Shown here: positions 38,043-47,912 of the stretch, in pieces
Position numbering within the stretch: the stretch's first letter is position 1
Layout of the letters: each line of letters opens with the position of its first letter
Source: Janthinobacterium sp. J1-1
Lineage (GTDB): Bacteria; Pseudomonadota; Gammaproteobacteria; Burkholderiales; Burkholderiaceae_D
Direction: 5' to 3'
Assembly: GCF_030944405.1 (NCBI RefSeq)
Contig: NZ_CP132339.1
Coordinates: forward strand, 6,076,001 to 6,140,000
DNA length: 64,000 bases
The notes under the pieces: model-generated
Databases searched by the model: none
Told to the model about the DNA's origin: nothing
Seen by the model: the letters and a program-made list of their open reading frames with translations, nothing else
Position numbers and translations under genes: made by a program

Positions 38043-41000
38043 CGCTTCAGGGCCGGTATCGGCTGCGCCTGGAACTGGCGCAGCGGCTGCTCTTTCAGCT
38101 TCCTGGCCAGCATCTCCAAAGCCACTTCCAGCTGGCGGTCGCCGCCATTGAAGGTGGCGTGCGGCGGGTTTTCCACCTCCACGTCCGGCACCACGCCGAC
38201 GCCTTCGATCAGCCACTGTCCATCGACGCCAAACTGGCCGTTTTCCGCCACGCGCGCCATGCCGTTGTCCAGCAATCGGGTATTGTCGCTGAGCCAGACG
38301 CCGGCGCCGGCCGTGCGCTTACCCACCAGCGGCGCCAGTTTCAATGCCTTGATGCCGGCCGCAAAAGTCTCGCCGTCGGAATAGGTCAGCTCGTCGACCA
38401 GCACCACCAGGTGGCCACGGAAGGTGTTCTGCATGTTCGACGACGGCTGCACGCCCGGTGGCGCCCAGAAGGCCCAGGCCTTGCGCAGCAGCTTTTCGAT
38501 GATCCAGCTGTCGATATTGCCGCCGTTATTGCGGCGCACGTCGATGATCAGGCCATCGCGGTTGATATTGGCATAAAAATCGCGCGCGAACGAGGCGATA
38601 TCGCGCGCCCCCATGGCGCGCAAATGCAGGTAGCCGATGCGCCCTTGCGAGCTGGCCGCCACCTGTTCCGCGCGGCTCAGCTCCCAGTCGCCGTAGCGCA
38701 GCGCCGTCTGTTTCGCCATGTCGACCGGCGTGACGATCACGGCGCGTGGCGCGCCGTTGCCCCGTTTCACCTGCAACAGCACCTGCTTGCCGGCCTGGTT
38801 CAGCAGCAGGTCGCTGATATCGCGCGCCCCCAGGGCCGGCTTGCCATTGACGGCCGTGATCACGTCGCCTTGCTTGACGTCCACGTCCGGGCGCGACAGT
38901 GGCGCGCGCTCGGACGGCAGTTCCGGCTCGCTGCGGTAGATATGCTCGACCACATAGCCGTCCCTGGCGCGCGCGAGGACGGCGCCCAGGCCGGCCGGCG
39001 CGCCTTCCTGTTCCGTGCGGCGCAATTCGCCGGGGCGGATCTGCGAATGCAGGGCGCCCACTTCGGCCACCATCATGCCCAGCAGGTCGTTGAGTTCGGC
39101 GCGGTCGGTCACGCGCTCGACCAGCGGCGCATATTTGTTGCGTGCGGCCGTCCAGTCGACGCCGCGCATCCTGGCGTCGTACAAAAAGTCGCGGTGCAGA
39201 CGCCAGGCGTCGTTGAACATCTGCTTCCATTCCAGGCGCGGATTCGACACAAAGGTCCAGTCGTCGACCTTCACCTTGGCTTTCGTCAGGTCGGTCGGCA
39301 GCTTGGCGCCCGCCTCGATCACCAGCATGTCGCCGGGTCCGGTCTCCGCCGCAGTACGGTAGTACAGATGTTTCTTGTCCTGCGCCAGGTCGAACTCGCG
39401 CACATTTGCCACCAGCAGTTCGGGCTTGGAACCGGTGTTGCCGATCGCCAAGGTCTTCAGGCTGGCCTTGTTGTCCGCGCCGTCGCGGTCCAGGAAATAC
39501 AGGCGCTTGTCGTCCACCGCCAGCGCCGTGTAGTTGCCGGCCGCCAGCGGCACTTCGTACAGCCGCGCCGCCAGGCCATAGCTGATAATCGCCGGCAAGC
39601 TGGCCGGCGCCTTTTTCACGGCCGGCTTGCCACCCGCTTTTTCCAGCGCCTTTTCGGCCGCCAGTTCGGCCGCCTTTTCATCGTCCGTTTCCGCTGGCTT
39701 CACGCCTGGGCGGCTCAGCTCGTCGTCGGGCTGGAAAGGAAAACGGTTGCCCGGCTGCAGCGCCAGCGCATACACACCGACCCGCTTGTCGAACACGGGC
39801 CCCATGTTGCGGTCGCCCCAGGGCGAGCCATTGGCCAGCTGGAAATTGCGCGCCGACAGAAAATACAGCCAGCGGCCATCGGGCGAAAACATGGGCGAGC
39901 CCGAGGTATAGCGGTCGCTGGTAACGAAATGCAATTCCTTGCTGGCCAGGTTGTACAGGCCGATCTGTTCGCGCTGCTCGTTGCTGGCCACCCGCACCAG
40001 CGCCAGGTTGCGGCTGTCGGGCGACCATTGCACCTCGTCGTGCTTGTCGACGCCGGCCTTGCCCGCGTCGTCGATCAGCTGATTGGCCTTGGTCGCCAGG
40101 TCCAGCAGCCAGAAGCGGCCCTTCTTGTCGCTGTGCGCCAGATAGCGCCCGTCCGGCGACGGATACAGCTTCCAGCGGTGGCTGTCGCCCTCGGTGGTCA
40201 GGCGTTCGCCGGGACCGGAACCGTCGGCCGCATAGCGCCAGATCTCGTTTTCGCCGCTGGTGTCGACGATGGCGTAGACGAATTTTTCATCGCTGCTGAA
40301 GACGGCGTCGCGCGCGCGGGCGCCTTCGGGAATCGCGATATCGACCCGGCGCTGGCTGCCGGTGCCGGCGATGCTGACCCGTCCGCGCGCGGTGAGGATA
40401 ATCCGCTCATCCTTGCCGGACAGCTGCACATTCGACAGCGTATCCAATGGCGAACGCACCTGGCGCGCGCGCTGCTGGTCGAAGTCCGAGACCAGGCTGA
40501 TCGGCAATGGCGGCGAGTCCGTGCCCGCCGCCAGATCCAGCACCTGCAAGTCCGCGCCCAGCTGATACACGATCTTGCCGTCGCCCAGCGAGGCATTGCG
40601 CACGTCCCACTGCGTGTGGCCGGTGATCGCGCGGCGGTCCGAGCCGTCCGGCAGCATGCTCCACAGATTGTCGCTGCCGCTCTCGTCGCTGATGTAATAG
40701 ACCCTGCCCTGCCACCACATGGGGCGCTTGTTGTTGCCGTCACGTACAGCGGCGTCCGCATGCAGGGGCACCGCCTCGTTCTTGCCGTCCAGCTCATAGC
40801 GCCACAGCTGGGCATGCGCGCCACCGCGGTAGTTGCGCACATTGTCGTTGGTCATGGCGAGACCGAAGCGCGTGAAGAACAGCGTCTTGCCCGCATCGTC
40901 GAGCACGGCGTCGTTGGCGTCGGCGACCGGGAACACGCGCCGCGTGAGCTTGACGGGATCGATGGCGGCGACGATGCGCCGCGAGGCGGGGCCATCGGTA

Positions 41001-41389
41001 TTTTGCGTGCTGATCAGCACTTCGCCCTGCGCCGTCCAGCCCAGCACCAGCACGCCGCCATTGTCATACGAGATGCGGCGCGGCAAGCCGCCCGCCAACG
41101 GCATCACATAGGCGTCCTGCGCCCCTTCGTACGAGGCGGAAAACGCCAGCCACTGGCCGTCGCGCGAGATGGCCGCATTGGTTTCATAGCCGGGATGGGT
41201 GGTCAGGCGCTGGGCAGGGCCGCCGCGCACGTTGCTTTTCCACAGATCGCCTTCGGCGGTAAACACCACGGTGTCGCCGCGCACGGCAGGAAAGCGGAAA
41301 TAACTGGCGGCGGAGGCAGCTTGCGCGGCGGCGCTGCCCAGCAGGCCGGCGGACAACAGCAGCAGGGTGAGACGATGGGAAAGATTCAT
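38039..41389 (-). CDS. Tricorn-like S41 family protease
   Basis: A 1,116-residue exported protein with a signal peptide (about 1-27). Residues 30-550 hold repeated beta-propeller blades of the TolB/WD40 type (RGGPAQRLTTHPGYETNAAI, SPDSRNLALVRV, SPDGRWLYFLSAR). A helical C1-like region follows, then a PDZ domain near 770-860 (VKQGDVITAVNGKPAL) and the S41 protease core with RNNGGNIDSWI and a likely nucleophile Ser1004 in TYSDGETFA. This is the architecture of archaeal tricorn, here with a signal peptide for periplasmic action. An Ala- and Lys-rich insert around residue 580 is probably disordered. Confidence 0.92.
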   Translation of the reverse strand: MNLSHRLTLLLLSAGLLGSAAAQAASAASYFRFPAVRGDTVVFTAEGDLWKSNVRGGPAQRLTTHPGYETNAAISRDGQWLAFSASYEGAQDAYVMPLAGGLPRRISYDNGGVLVLGWTAQGEVLISTQNTDGPASRRIVAAIDPVKLTRRVFPVADANDAVLDDAGKTLFFTRFGLAMTNDNVRNYRGGAHAQLWRYELDGKNEAVPLHADAAVRDGNNKRPMWWQGRVYYISDESGSDNLWSMLPDGSDRRAITGHTQWDVRNASLGDGKIVYQLGADLQVLDLAAGTDSPPLPISLVSDFDQQRARQVRSPLDTLSNVQLSGKDERIILTARGRVSIAGTGSQRRVDIAIPEGARARDAVFSSDEKFVYAIVDTSGENEIWRYAADGSGPGERLTTEGDSHRWKLYPSPDGRYLAHSDKKGRFWLLDLATKANQLIDDAGKAGVDKHDEVQWSPDSRNLALVRVASNEQREQIGLYNLASKELHFVTSDRYTSGSPMFSPDGRWLYFLSARNFQLANGSPWGDRNMGPVFDKRVGVYALALQPGNRFPFQPDDELSRPGVKPAETDDEKAAELAAEKALEKAGGKPAVKKAPASLPAIISYGLAARLYEVPLAAGNYTALAVDDKRLYFLDRDGADNKASLKTLAIGNTGSKPELLVANVREFDLAQDKKHLYYRTAAETGPGDMLVIEAGAKLPTDLTKAKVKVDDWTFVSNPRLEWKQMFNDAWRLHRDFLYDARMRGVDWTAARNKYAPLVERVTDRAELNDLLGMMVAEVGALHSQIRPGELRRTEQEGAPAGLGAVLARARDGYVVEHIYRSEPELPSERAPLSRPDVDVKQGDVITAVNGKPALGARDISDLLLNQAGKQVLLQVKRGNGAPRAVIVTPVDMAKQTALRYGDWELSRAEQVAASSQGRIGYLHLRAMGARDIASFARDFYANINRDGLIIDVRRNNGGNIDSWIIEKLLRKAWAFWAPPGVQPSSNMQNTFRGHLVVLVDELTYSDGETFAAGIKALKLAPLVGKRTAGAGVWLSDNTRLLDNGMARVAENGQFGVDGQWLIEGVGVVPDVEVENPPHATFNGGDRQLEVALEMLARKLKEQPLRQFQAQPIPALKR

Positions 41390-41502
41390 GTGGGCATCCA
41401 GGTGGCGGTCAGGGCTGCGGCATGGACATCATGTCGATACCGGACAGCAATTCTGGCATAAAGCGCCCCGAAGAAAACCTTCTTTATTAGCCATATGAAC
41501 GT

Positions 41503-41538
41503 AAAAAAACCCGCGCCACTTGCGTGGGCGGGTTTTTT
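41503..41538. terminator. Terminator downstream of clpA
   Basis: AAAAAACCCGC and GCGGGTTTTTT form an 11-base stem around a 13-base loop, with A- and T-runs on both sides. It lies 15 bases past the clpA stop on the minus strand. Confidence 0.9.
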
Positions 41539-41552
41539 GAAGTGCCAGGGAC

Positions 41553-43853
41553 CTATTCGACTTCAACCGTTTCCGGTGCTGCCGTCGGCGCCGCATCAGG
41601 CGGTTCCGGGAATTCCAGCAGGACCTGGTCCTTGTCGTCGAGGTCGACCGTGACCTTGCCGCCAGACACCAGGCGGCCGAACAGCAGTTCGTCGGCCAGC
41701 GCCTTGCGGATCATGTCCTGGATCAACCGCGACATCGGCCGCGCGCCCATCAGCGGATCGAACCCTTTCTTGCCCAGGAAGGCACGCAGCTTCTCGGTAA
41801 ACACGGCTTCGACTTTTTTCTCGTGCAACTGCTCTTCCAGCTGCATCAGGAACTTGTCGACCACGCGCAGGATGATTTCCTGGTCCAGCGCGCGGAAGCT
41901 GATAGTGGCATCGATACGGTTGCGGAACTCCGGCGTGAACATGCGCTTGATGTCGGCCATCTCGTCGCCTGCCTGCTTGGAATTCGTGAAGCCGATCGAG
42001 GCCTTCTGCAAACTCTCCGCGCCCGCATTGGTGGTCATGATAATGATCACATTGCGGAAGTCGGCCTTGCGACCGTTGTTGTCCGTCAAGGTGCCATGGT
42101 CCATCACTTGCAGCAGGATATTGAAAATGTCCGGATGGGCTTTTTCAATTTCATCGAGCAGCAACACCGCGTGCGGCTTCTTGGTGATCGCTTCGGTCAG
42201 CAGACCGCCCTGGTCGAAACCGACATAGCCCGGTGGCGCGCCGATCAGGCGGCTGACGGCATGACGCTCCATGTATTCCGACATGTCGAAACGGATCAGC
42301 TCGATACCGAGGATAAACGCCAGTTGCTTGGCCACCTCGGTCTTGCCGACGCCGGTAGGACCGGAGAACAGGAAGGAACCGATCGGCTTGTCCGTCTTGC
42401 CGAGGCCAGCGCGCGCCATCTTGATGGCCGAGGCCAGCGCATCGATGGCCGGGTCTTGCCCGAACACCACGTTGCGCAGGTCGCGGTCTATGGTTTGCAG
42501 CTTGCTGCGGTCGTCCTGGTTGACCGTTTGCGGCGGAATACGGGCGATCTTGGCGATGATGTCCTCGATCTCGGCCTTGCCGATGGTTTTCTTCTGCTTC
42601 GACTTCGGCAGGATGCGTTGCGCCGCGCCCGCTTCATCGATGACGTCGATCGCCTTGTCGGGCAGATGGCGGTCGTTGATGAAGCGCGCCGCCAGTTCGG
42701 CCGCCGTCGACAGGGCCGACGCCGAGTATTTCACGCCGTGATGTTCCTCGAAGCGCGATTTCAGGCCGCGCAGGATCTGCACGGTCTGCTCGACGGTCGG
42801 CTCGTTGACGTCCACCTTCTGGAAGCGGCGCGAGAGCGCATGGTCTTTTTCGAACACGCCACGGAATTCCGTGTAGGTGGTCGCGCCGATGCACTTCAGC
42901 TGGCCGTTGGCCAGTGCCGGTTTCAGCAGGTTGGACGCGTCCAGCGTGCCGCCCGAGGCCGAGCCCGCACCGATGATGGTGTGGATCTCGTCGATGAACA
43001 GGATGCCGTTCGGATTGTCCTTCAGCTGTTTCAGCACGGCTTTCAGGCGCTGCTCGAAGTCACCGCGGTATTTGGTACCGGCCAGCAAGGCTCCCATGTC
43101 CAGCGAATACACGACGGCATTTTGCAGGATTTCCGGCACATCGCTTTGCGTGATGCGGTAGGCCAGGCCTTCGGCGATGGCCGTCTTGCCCACGCCCGCC
43201 TCGCCGACCAGCAGCGGATTGTTCTTGCGGCGGCGGCACAGGATCTGGATCACGCGGTCGACTTCGTCCTCGCGCCCGATCAGCGGGTCGATCTTGCCTT
43301 CGGCAGCGGCCTTGTTCAGGTTTTGCGTGAACTGGTCGAGCGGACTTTCCTTCGGTTGCCCTTCGGCCGGCGCCTCTTCCACGCCTTCCGACGCTTTCGC
43401 GCTTTCGGTCGACTGGTCCTTGCGTACGCCGTGGGAAATGAAATTGACCACGTCCAGGCGGGTCACGCCCTGCTGGTGCAGGTAGTAGACCGCGTGCGAA
43501 TCCTTTTCGCCGAAGATCGCCACCAGCACATTGGCGCCGGTGACTTCCTTCTTGCCATTCGATGCCGATTGAACGTGCATGATGGCGCGCTGGATCACGC
43601 GCTGGAAACCAAGCGTCGGCTGGGTATCGACCTCGCCCGTGCCAGGCACGGTCGGCGTGTTATCGCCGATGAAGTTGGTGAGGGTCTTGCGCAGGTCGTC
43701 GATATTGACCGCGCAGGCCCGCAATACCTCGGCCGCGGAGGGATTGTCCAGCAGTGCCAGCAGCAGATGCTCCACCGTGATGAATTCGTGCCGTGCCTGC
43801 CGAGCTTCGACAAACGCCATGTGCAAACTTACTTCTAATTCCTGCGCAATCAT
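41553..43853 (-). CDS. clpA: ATP-dependent Clp protease ATP-binding subunit ClpA
   Basis: A 766-residue AAA+ unfoldase that feeds substrates to ClpP. The N-domain (1-150) binds ClpS. The first ATPase domain has Walker A GEAGVGKT (about 217-224) and the second has GPTGVGKT (about 498-505). The start at ATG 43853 ([10 protein letters not shown]) has GGAGGAAGT upstream and overlaps the clpS stop as ATGA; the longer frame upstream is antisense to nothing conserved and lies inside clpS. The C-terminus is acidic and Pro/Ala-rich. Confidence 0.96.
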   Translation of the reverse strand: MIAQELEVSLHMAFVEARQARHEFITVEHLLLALLDNPSAAEVLRACAVNIDDLRKTLTNFIGDNTPTVPGTGEVDTQPTLGFQRVIQRAIMHVQSASNGKKEVTGANVLVAIFGEKDSHAVYYLHQQGVTRLDVVNFISHGVRKDQSTESAKASEGVEEAPAEGQPKESPLDQFTQNLNKAAAEGKIDPLIGREDEVDRVIQILCRRRKNNPLLVGEAGVGKTAIAEGLAYRITQSDVPEILQNAVVYSLDMGALLAGTKYRGDFEQRLKAVLKQLKDNPNGILFIDEIHTIIGAGSASGGTLDASNLLKPALANGQLKCIGATTYTEFRGVFEKDHALSRRFQKVDVNEPTVEQTVQILRGLKSRFEEHHGVKYSASALSTAAELAARFINDRHLPDKAIDVIDEAGAAQRILPKSKQKKTIGKAEIEDIIAKIARIPPQTVNQDDRSKLQTIDRDLRNVVFGQDPAIDALASAIKMARAGLGKTDKPIGSFLFSGPTGVGKTEVAKQLAFILGIELIRFDMSEYMERHAVSRLIGAPPGYVGFDQGGLLTEAITKKPHAVLLLDEIEKAHPDIFNILLQVMDHGTLTDNNGRKADFRNVIIIMTTNAGAESLQKASIGFTNSKQAGDEMADIKRMFTPEFRNRIDATISFRALDQEIILRVVDKFLMQLEEQLHEKKVEAVFTEKLRAFLGKKGFDPLMGARPMSRLIQDMIRKALADELLFGRLVSGGKVTVDLDDKDQVLLEFPEPPDAAPTAAPETVEVE

Positions 43854-44152
43854 ACTTCCTCCATCACGCACTGCAGGGGATGCCCCGCCTTGCGCGCATG
43901 CGTTAAAACGAACTCCACTTTGGTACACGCTATATCTTTAGAGAACACGCCGCACACTCCTTTGCCGTAGCGGTGAACACTGAGCATGATTTGCGTCGCC
44001 GTTTCACGGTCCTTGTTGAAATACTCCTGAATGATGGCCACCACGAATTCCATCGGGGTATAGTCGTCATTGAGCAAGGCTACCTGATAGAGCGGCGGCG
44101 GCTTGAGGGCTTGCCGCTCCAGCAGGGCTTCTGTGTCGTGCTTGGTTGCCAT
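43850..44152 (-). CDS. clpS: Clp protease adaptor ClpS
   Basis: A 100-residue adaptor that presents N-degron proteins to ClpA. The ClpS core is clear in [20 protein letters not shown] (the DDYTPM hydrophobic pocket), [20 protein letters not shown] and [11 protein letters not shown]. The N-terminal extension carries [20 protein letters not shown]. It is translationally coupled to clpA by a four-base overlap. Confidence 0.96.
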   Translation of the reverse strand: MATKHDTEALLERQALKPPPLYQVALLNDDYTPMEFVVAIIQEYFNKDRETATQIMLSVHRYGKGVCGVFSKDIACTKVEFVLTHARKAGHPLQCVMEEV

Positions 44153-44475
44153 ACGCTTATTCTAATGCTTTCACAGTGGTTGTCATGCGCAATATCTGCG
44201 CGTTTCCAATTGTTTTCAATCTTACGCGTTTTCTCACTACAGCGCAGATGGCGTCCCTGTCGCCAAAATCAAGAGTTGCTTTTTTGGTGCTCGTGAAGAA
44301 TTTGGCAAGATCAGTGGAAAAGCGCTTGACTTCAATATTTATTCCGCCAACAATGCGGTATCGACTGTTGCAGTAATATGTACAGCTTGATAAGAAGTGA
44401 GACGTCGAGGAGGGGGCAAGAAGCTTCTTGCTTTTATGGCTCGTGTGATTTGTTTTAATTTTGAAAGTTCTTTTT
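44153..44475. other. Intergenic region with long csp leader
   Basis: This 323-base gap separates clpS from csp and carries both promoters. A plus-strand TTGACT (44326-44331) with AACAAT 17 bases later, and TTGCAG (44368-44373) with TAAGAA 17 bases later, are weak candidates for csp. Either would give a leader of roughly 70-120 bases, usual for cold-shock genes. A perfect 16-bp palindrome, GCAAGAAGCTTCTTGC, at 44416-44431 is followed by TTTT. Confidence 0.6.
44416..44431 (+). promoter_or_regulatory. Hairpin in the csp leader
   Basis: GCAAGAAG and CTTCTTGC are perfect complements with no loop beyond the central bases; in RNA a four-base loop leaves a six-pair stem. It lies 45 bases before the csp ATG, followed by four T residues and preceded by a GAGGAGGGGG run. 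It may act as a temperature-sensitive leader element or weak attenuator. Confidence 0.45.
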
Positions 44476-44679
44476 ATGGCAACAGGTACAGTTAAGTGGT
44501 TCAATGATTCCAAAGGCTTTGGCTTCATCACTCCAGATGATGGCGGCGAAGATTTGTTTGCTCATTTCTCCGCAATCAACATGAACGGTTTCAAGACCCT
44601 CAAAGAAGGTCAAAAAGTTCAATTCGAAGTCACGCAAGGCCCTAAAGGCAAGCAAGCTTCCAACATCCAGTCCGCCTAA
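44476..44679 (+). CDS. Cold-shock protein, CspA family
   Basis: A 67-residue single cold-shock domain that binds single-stranded RNA and DNA. RNP1 is KGFGFITP and RNP2 is DLFAHFSAI; the start GTVKWFNDS is typical. I chose ATG 44476 ([10 protein letters not shown]); the frame open five codons upstream is not conserved. It is monocistronic, with a long leader and a terminator at 44703-44731. Several paralogues usually exist, so I give no number. Confidence 0.97.
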   Translation: MATGTVKWFNDSKGFGFITPDDGGEDLFAHFSAINMNGFKTLKEGQKVQFEVTQGPKGKQASNIQSA

Positions 44680-44702
44680 GCTTCTTTCGGCCCTCAGATG
44701 TG

Positions 44703-44731
44703 AAAAACCCCGTTTTCGAACGGGGTTTTTT
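44703..44731. terminator. Terminator between csp and icd
   Basis: AAAAACCCCGTT, loop TTCG, AACGGGGTTTTT is a perfect 12-base stem capped by a stable tetraloop, with a long T-run on the plus strand. It ends csp and can also serve the converging icd gene. Confidence 0.95.
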
Positions 44732-44745
44732 TTCGTCCGGCCGCT

Positions 44746-45999
44746 TTACATCTGCTCGACCATCACCGCGCCAAAGCCCGAGCACGACACTTGCGTCGCG
44801 TCTTCCATCAGGCGCGCGAAATCATAGGTCACGCGTTTCAGGGCGATCGACTTCTGCATCGCCGCGATGATCAGGTCCGCCGCCTCGACCCAGCCCATGT
44901 GGCGCAACATCATTTCCGCCGACAAAATCAGCGAACCGGGATTCACCACATCCTTGCCCGCGTATTTCGGCGCCGTGCCGTGCGTCGCTTCGAACATGGC
45001 CACCGAATCGGACAGGTTGCCGCCCGGCGCGATGCCGATGCCGCCCACCTGGGCCGCCAGCGCGTCGGAAATATAGTCACCATTCAGGTTCAGGGTGGCG
45101 ATCACGCTGTATTCCACCGGGCGCATCAGGATTTGTTGCAGGAAAGCGTCGGCGATCGAATCCTTGACCGTGATGTCGCGCCCGGTTTTCGGATTCTTGA
45201 ACTTGCACCACGGGCCGCCATCGATCAGTTCGGCGCCAAATTCCTTTTGCGCCAGCGCATACGCCCAGTCGCGGAAACCGCCTTCCGTGTATTTCATGAT
45301 GTTGCCTTTGTGCACGATCGTCACGGAAGGCTTGTCATTGTCGATCGCATATTGCAGCGCCTTGCGCACCAGGCGCTCGGTTCCCTCCACCGACACCGGC
45401 TTGATGCCGATGCCCGAGGTTTCCGGGAAACGAATCTTCGTGACACCCATTTCCTTTACCAGGAAATCGATCAGTTTCTTTGCATCATCGGTACCCTGCG
45501 CGTATTCGATGCCGGCATAGATATCTTCCGAGTTTTCGCGGAAAATCACCATATCGGTTTTTTCCGGCGCTTTCAGTGGCGACGGCACGCCCTTGAAATA
45601 GCGCACCGGACGCAGACAAACGTACAGGTCGAGCTGCTGGCGCAGGGCCACGTTGAGCGAACGCATGCCGCCACCGACCGGGGTGGTCAAAGGCCCCTTG
45701 ATCGACACCACATAGTCTTTCAGCACGGCCAGCGTTTCCGCCGGCAGCCAGCTGTCGGCGCCATACACGCGCGTGGCTTTTTCGCCGGCAAAGATTTCCA
45801 TCCAGCTGATCTTGCGCGCACCGCCGTAGGCCTTGGCCACCGCCGCGTCGACCACCTTGATCATCACCGGCGTGATATCGCTGCCGGTGCCATCGCCCTC
45901 GATAAAGGGAATGATGGGCTGGTCGGGCACGTTCAGCGAAAAGTCGGCGTTGACGGTGATTTTTTGTCCGTCAGCAGGTACTGTAATATGTTGGTACAT
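44746..45999 (-). CDS. icd: NADP-dependent isocitrate dehydrogenase
   Basis: A 417-residue TCA-cycle enzyme converting isocitrate to 2-oxoglutarate. It is of the E. coli Icd type: [13 protein letters not shown] contains Ser114, the site phosphorylated by AceK in relatives, and [16 protein letters not shown] and [14 protein letters not shown] follow. The start is ATG 45999 ([11 protein letters not shown]) with GGAG upstream; the frame open nine codons further is not conserved. It is monocistronic. Confidence 0.97.
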   Translation of the reverse strand: MYQHITVPADGQKITVNADFSLNVPDQPIIPFIEGDGTGSDITPVMIKVVDAAVAKAYGGARKISWMEIFAGEKATRVYGADSWLPAETLAVLKDYVVSIKGPLTTPVGGGMRSLNVALRQQLDLYVCLRPVRYFKGVPSPLKAPEKTDMVIFRENSEDIYAGIEYAQGTDDAKKLIDFLVKEMGVTKIRFPETSGIGIKPVSVEGTERLVRKALQYAIDNDKPSVTIVHKGNIMKYTEGGFRDWAYALAQKEFGAELIDGGPWCKFKNPKTGRDITVKDSIADAFLQQILMRPVEYSVIATLNLNGDYISDALAAQVGGIGIAPGGNLSDSVAMFEATHGTAPKYAGKDVVNPGSLILSAEMMLRHMGWVEAADLIIAAMQKSIALKRVTYDFARLMEDATQVSCSGFGAVMVEQM

Positions 46000-46167
46000 C
46001 AAAATCTCCGAAGGGGATTGCGTCACAAAACAAATCAGGGGCAGAGAAAGGCATCAAAAGGTCTTCTATAAGATATAAGACGACTGCGTTTCTCATTATG
46101 CACCACTATAGTACACGGCGCCACGCCTCACCGGCGGCAACGCCTTCTTTTGCATCAAGATAACACC

Positions 46168-46731
46168 ATGCCACTCATACTTTTTAACAAGCCGTTCCAG
46201 GTCCTGTGCCAGTTCTCGCCACAGGATGGCCGCCTCACCCTGGCCGACCACCTTGATATCCCCGGCATCTACCCGGCCGGCCGGCTCGACGCCGACAGCG
46301 AAGGCCTGCTGCTGCTGACCGACGACGGCCGCCTGCAGCACGCCATCAGCCACCCCGACCGCAAGGAGGCGAAGACCTACCTGGTGCAGGTCGACGGCGT
46401 GCCCGATGCGGCCAGCCTGGCGCGCCTGCAAGCGCCGCTGGATCTGGGCGACTTCGTCACCAAGCCGTGCCAGGCCGTGCGGATTGCCGAGCCAGACTGG
46501 TTGTGGCCGCGCCATCCACCGATCCGCACGCGCCTTGACCACCCTACCTCGTGGCTGGCGATCACCTTGAAAGAAGGAAAAAACCGCCAGGTGCGGCGCA
46601 TGACGGCCGCCGTCGGCCTGCCGACCCTGCGCCTGGTGCGCAGCAGCATCGGGCCGTTCTCGCTGGCCAGCCACCCCTTGATGCCGGGCGAATGGTGCGA
46701 AGTGCCCGGCGACGCCATCAGCAACGGATGA
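46168..46731 (+). CDS. rluE: 23S rRNA pseudouridine synthase RluE
   Basis: A 187-residue enzyme of the RsuA/RluE group, which modifies 23S rRNA (U2457 in E. coli). The catalytic Asp lies in AGRLDADSEGLLLLT. LILFNKPFQVLCQF, WLWPRHPPIRTR, PTSWLAITLKEGKNRQVRRM and VGLPTLRLVR match RluE closely, and there is no N-terminal S4 domain, as in RluE. I set the start at ATG 46168 directly before the conserved PLILFNKPF. Confidence 0.93.
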   Translation: MPLILFNKPFQVLCQFSPQDGRLTLADHLDIPGIYPAGRLDADSEGLLLLTDDGRLQHAISHPDRKEAKTYLVQVDGVPDAASLARLQAPLDLGDFVTKPCQAVRIAEPDWLWPRHPPIRTRLDHPTSWLAITLKEGKNRQVRRMTAAVGLPTLRLVRSSIGPFSLASHPLMPGEWCEVPGDAISNG

Positions 46732-46796
46732 CGCCGGCTTGACGGCTGGCGCGCCAGCATGGCTTAATCGCCGCTTCCACCGCTAACGTCTTGCAC

Positions 46797-47249
46797 ATGA
46801 AAACTTTTCTGATTTGCAGCAGCCTGGCCTTTGCGATGGCGGCGCCGGCCCCGGATTCCCGGGCGCAAAACCCGCCTTTGACGACGGTGCAGCTGCTGGC
46901 CGGCAAGCATGCGATCGTGGCCGAGGTGGCCGCCACGGAAAACCAGCGCGAACTGGGCCTGATGTACCGCGACAGCATGGCCGTCAATGGCGGCATGCTG
47001 TTCGTGTTCGGCGCGCCGGCCGCGCAATGCATGTGGATGCGCAATACGGCACTGCCGCTGTCGGTGGCCTTTCTCGATGCGTCCGGCAAGATCATCAATA
47101 TCGAAGACATGCAGCCGCATACGCTCGACAGCCATTGCTCGACGAAAGCCATGCCGGCGCGCTATGCGCTGGAAATGAACCTGGGCTGGTTTCGGCTACG
47201 CAATATCAAGCCGGGCATGGTGATCGCCAACCTGCCAGCATCAAAATAG
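46797..47249 (+). CDS. Exported DUF192 protein
   Basis: A 150-residue protein with a signal peptide (MKTFLICSSLAFAMAAPAPD) and a DUF192 domain. QRELGLMYRDSM, GGMLFVFGAP, CMWMRNTALPLSVAFLDASG and YALEMNLGWF are the family's marks. The domain is a small beta barrel of uncertain function. It follows rluE by 65 bases on the same strand and ends at a strong terminator. Confidence 0.9.
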   Translation: MKTFLICSSLAFAMAAPAPDSRAQNPPLTTVQLLAGKHAIVAEVAATENQRELGLMYRDSMAVNGGMLFVFGAPAAQCMWMRNTALPLSVAFLDASGKIINIEDMQPHTLDSHCSTKAMPARYALEMNLGWFRLRNIKPGMVIANLPASK

Positions 47250-47274
47250 ACGGCATCAGCCGGCGATGAACGCG

Positions 47275-47307
47275 AAAAAACCCGCCAGAACAAGTCTGCG
47301 GGTTTTT
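47275..47307. terminator. Terminator between DUF192 gene and rpsT
   Basis: AAAAAACCCGC and GCGGGTTTTT form a stem around a 12-base loop with runs on both sides. It lies between two converging genes. Confidence 0.9.
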
Positions 47308-47348
47308 GCTTTTCATCCAACGCCAGCGAACTGGCGAAAGGGCGAATA

Positions 47349-47615
47349 TTAAGCGGACAGTGCTTTCAAAGCAGCTGCCAGACGGCTCTTGTGGCGAGCT
47401 GCCTTGTTTTTGTGGATGATCTTCTTGTCAGCGATACGGTCGATGGTCGACACGGAAGCCTGGAAGATTGCAGCAGCAGCTGCCTTGTCGCCGCCCTGGA
47501 TCGCTTTGCGAGCAGCTTTGATAGCTGTGCGCAAGGTCGAACGCTGGGACGAATTGTGTGCGTTTTGCTTAACTGCTTGACGAGCGCGTTTGCGCGCTTG
47601 TGCGGTATTTGCCAT
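47349..47615 (-). CDS. rpsT: 30S ribosomal protein S20
   Basis: An 88-residue, very basic helical protein: [49 protein letters not shown]. It binds 16S rRNA early in assembly. The start is ATG 47615; twelve further codons upstream are open but not conserved. It is divergent from murJ and monocistronic, as usual. Its leader holds an 18-bp inverted repeat (47648-47665). Confidence 0.98.
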   Translation of the reverse strand: MANTAQARKRARQAVKQNAHNSSQRSTLRTAIKAARKAIQGGDKAAAAAIFQASVSTIDRIADKKIIHKNKAARHKSRLAAALKALSA

Positions 47616-47647
47616 GGAATTTCCTAAAACAGGGTCAAAGTGCGTTT

Positions 47648-47732
47648 GCAAACATTAGTGTTTGCCAACCGGTGCGTTCTGTGCGTCTGCCGAACCATGT
47701 GTGCCAAACCAGTGCCTGTCAAACATTAGTGT
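47648..47732. repeat. Inverted repeat and duplicated 13-mer upstream of rpsT
   Basis: GCAAAC-ATTAGT-GTTTGC (47648-47665) is a perfect inverted repeat. The 13 bases CAAACATTAGTGT recur at 47720-47732. A minus-strand TTGACA (-35-like) lies at 47717-47722, inside the second copy. The set lies in the rpsT leader and promoter region. Confidence 0.6.
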
Positions 47733-47912
47733 CTGCGTAACAGAATTCTGTACAGCCTTCGATTATAACGAGATTTTCCGGCGAGGGCAATTCAAAAAAG
47801 CCGCTATCGACATCAAAAGGGCGAAAAACGGCGGCACCCGGGGCCGGAAAGCGCTGATTATTACAGCATGTTAACCGTTTGCACAGGCCGCGCCCAGCTA
47901 TAATCTGCCCCC

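Noticed and set aside
38159..41461. 1,100-codon plus-strand frame opposite the tricorn-like gene
   Set aside because: It is full of His, Gln, Arg and Val without domain structure, typical of an antisense frame, while the minus strand has a clear protease architecture.
41823..43838. Plus-strand frame opposite clpA
   Set aside because: The minus strand encodes a full ClpA with both Walker motifs; the other frame has no recognisable feature.
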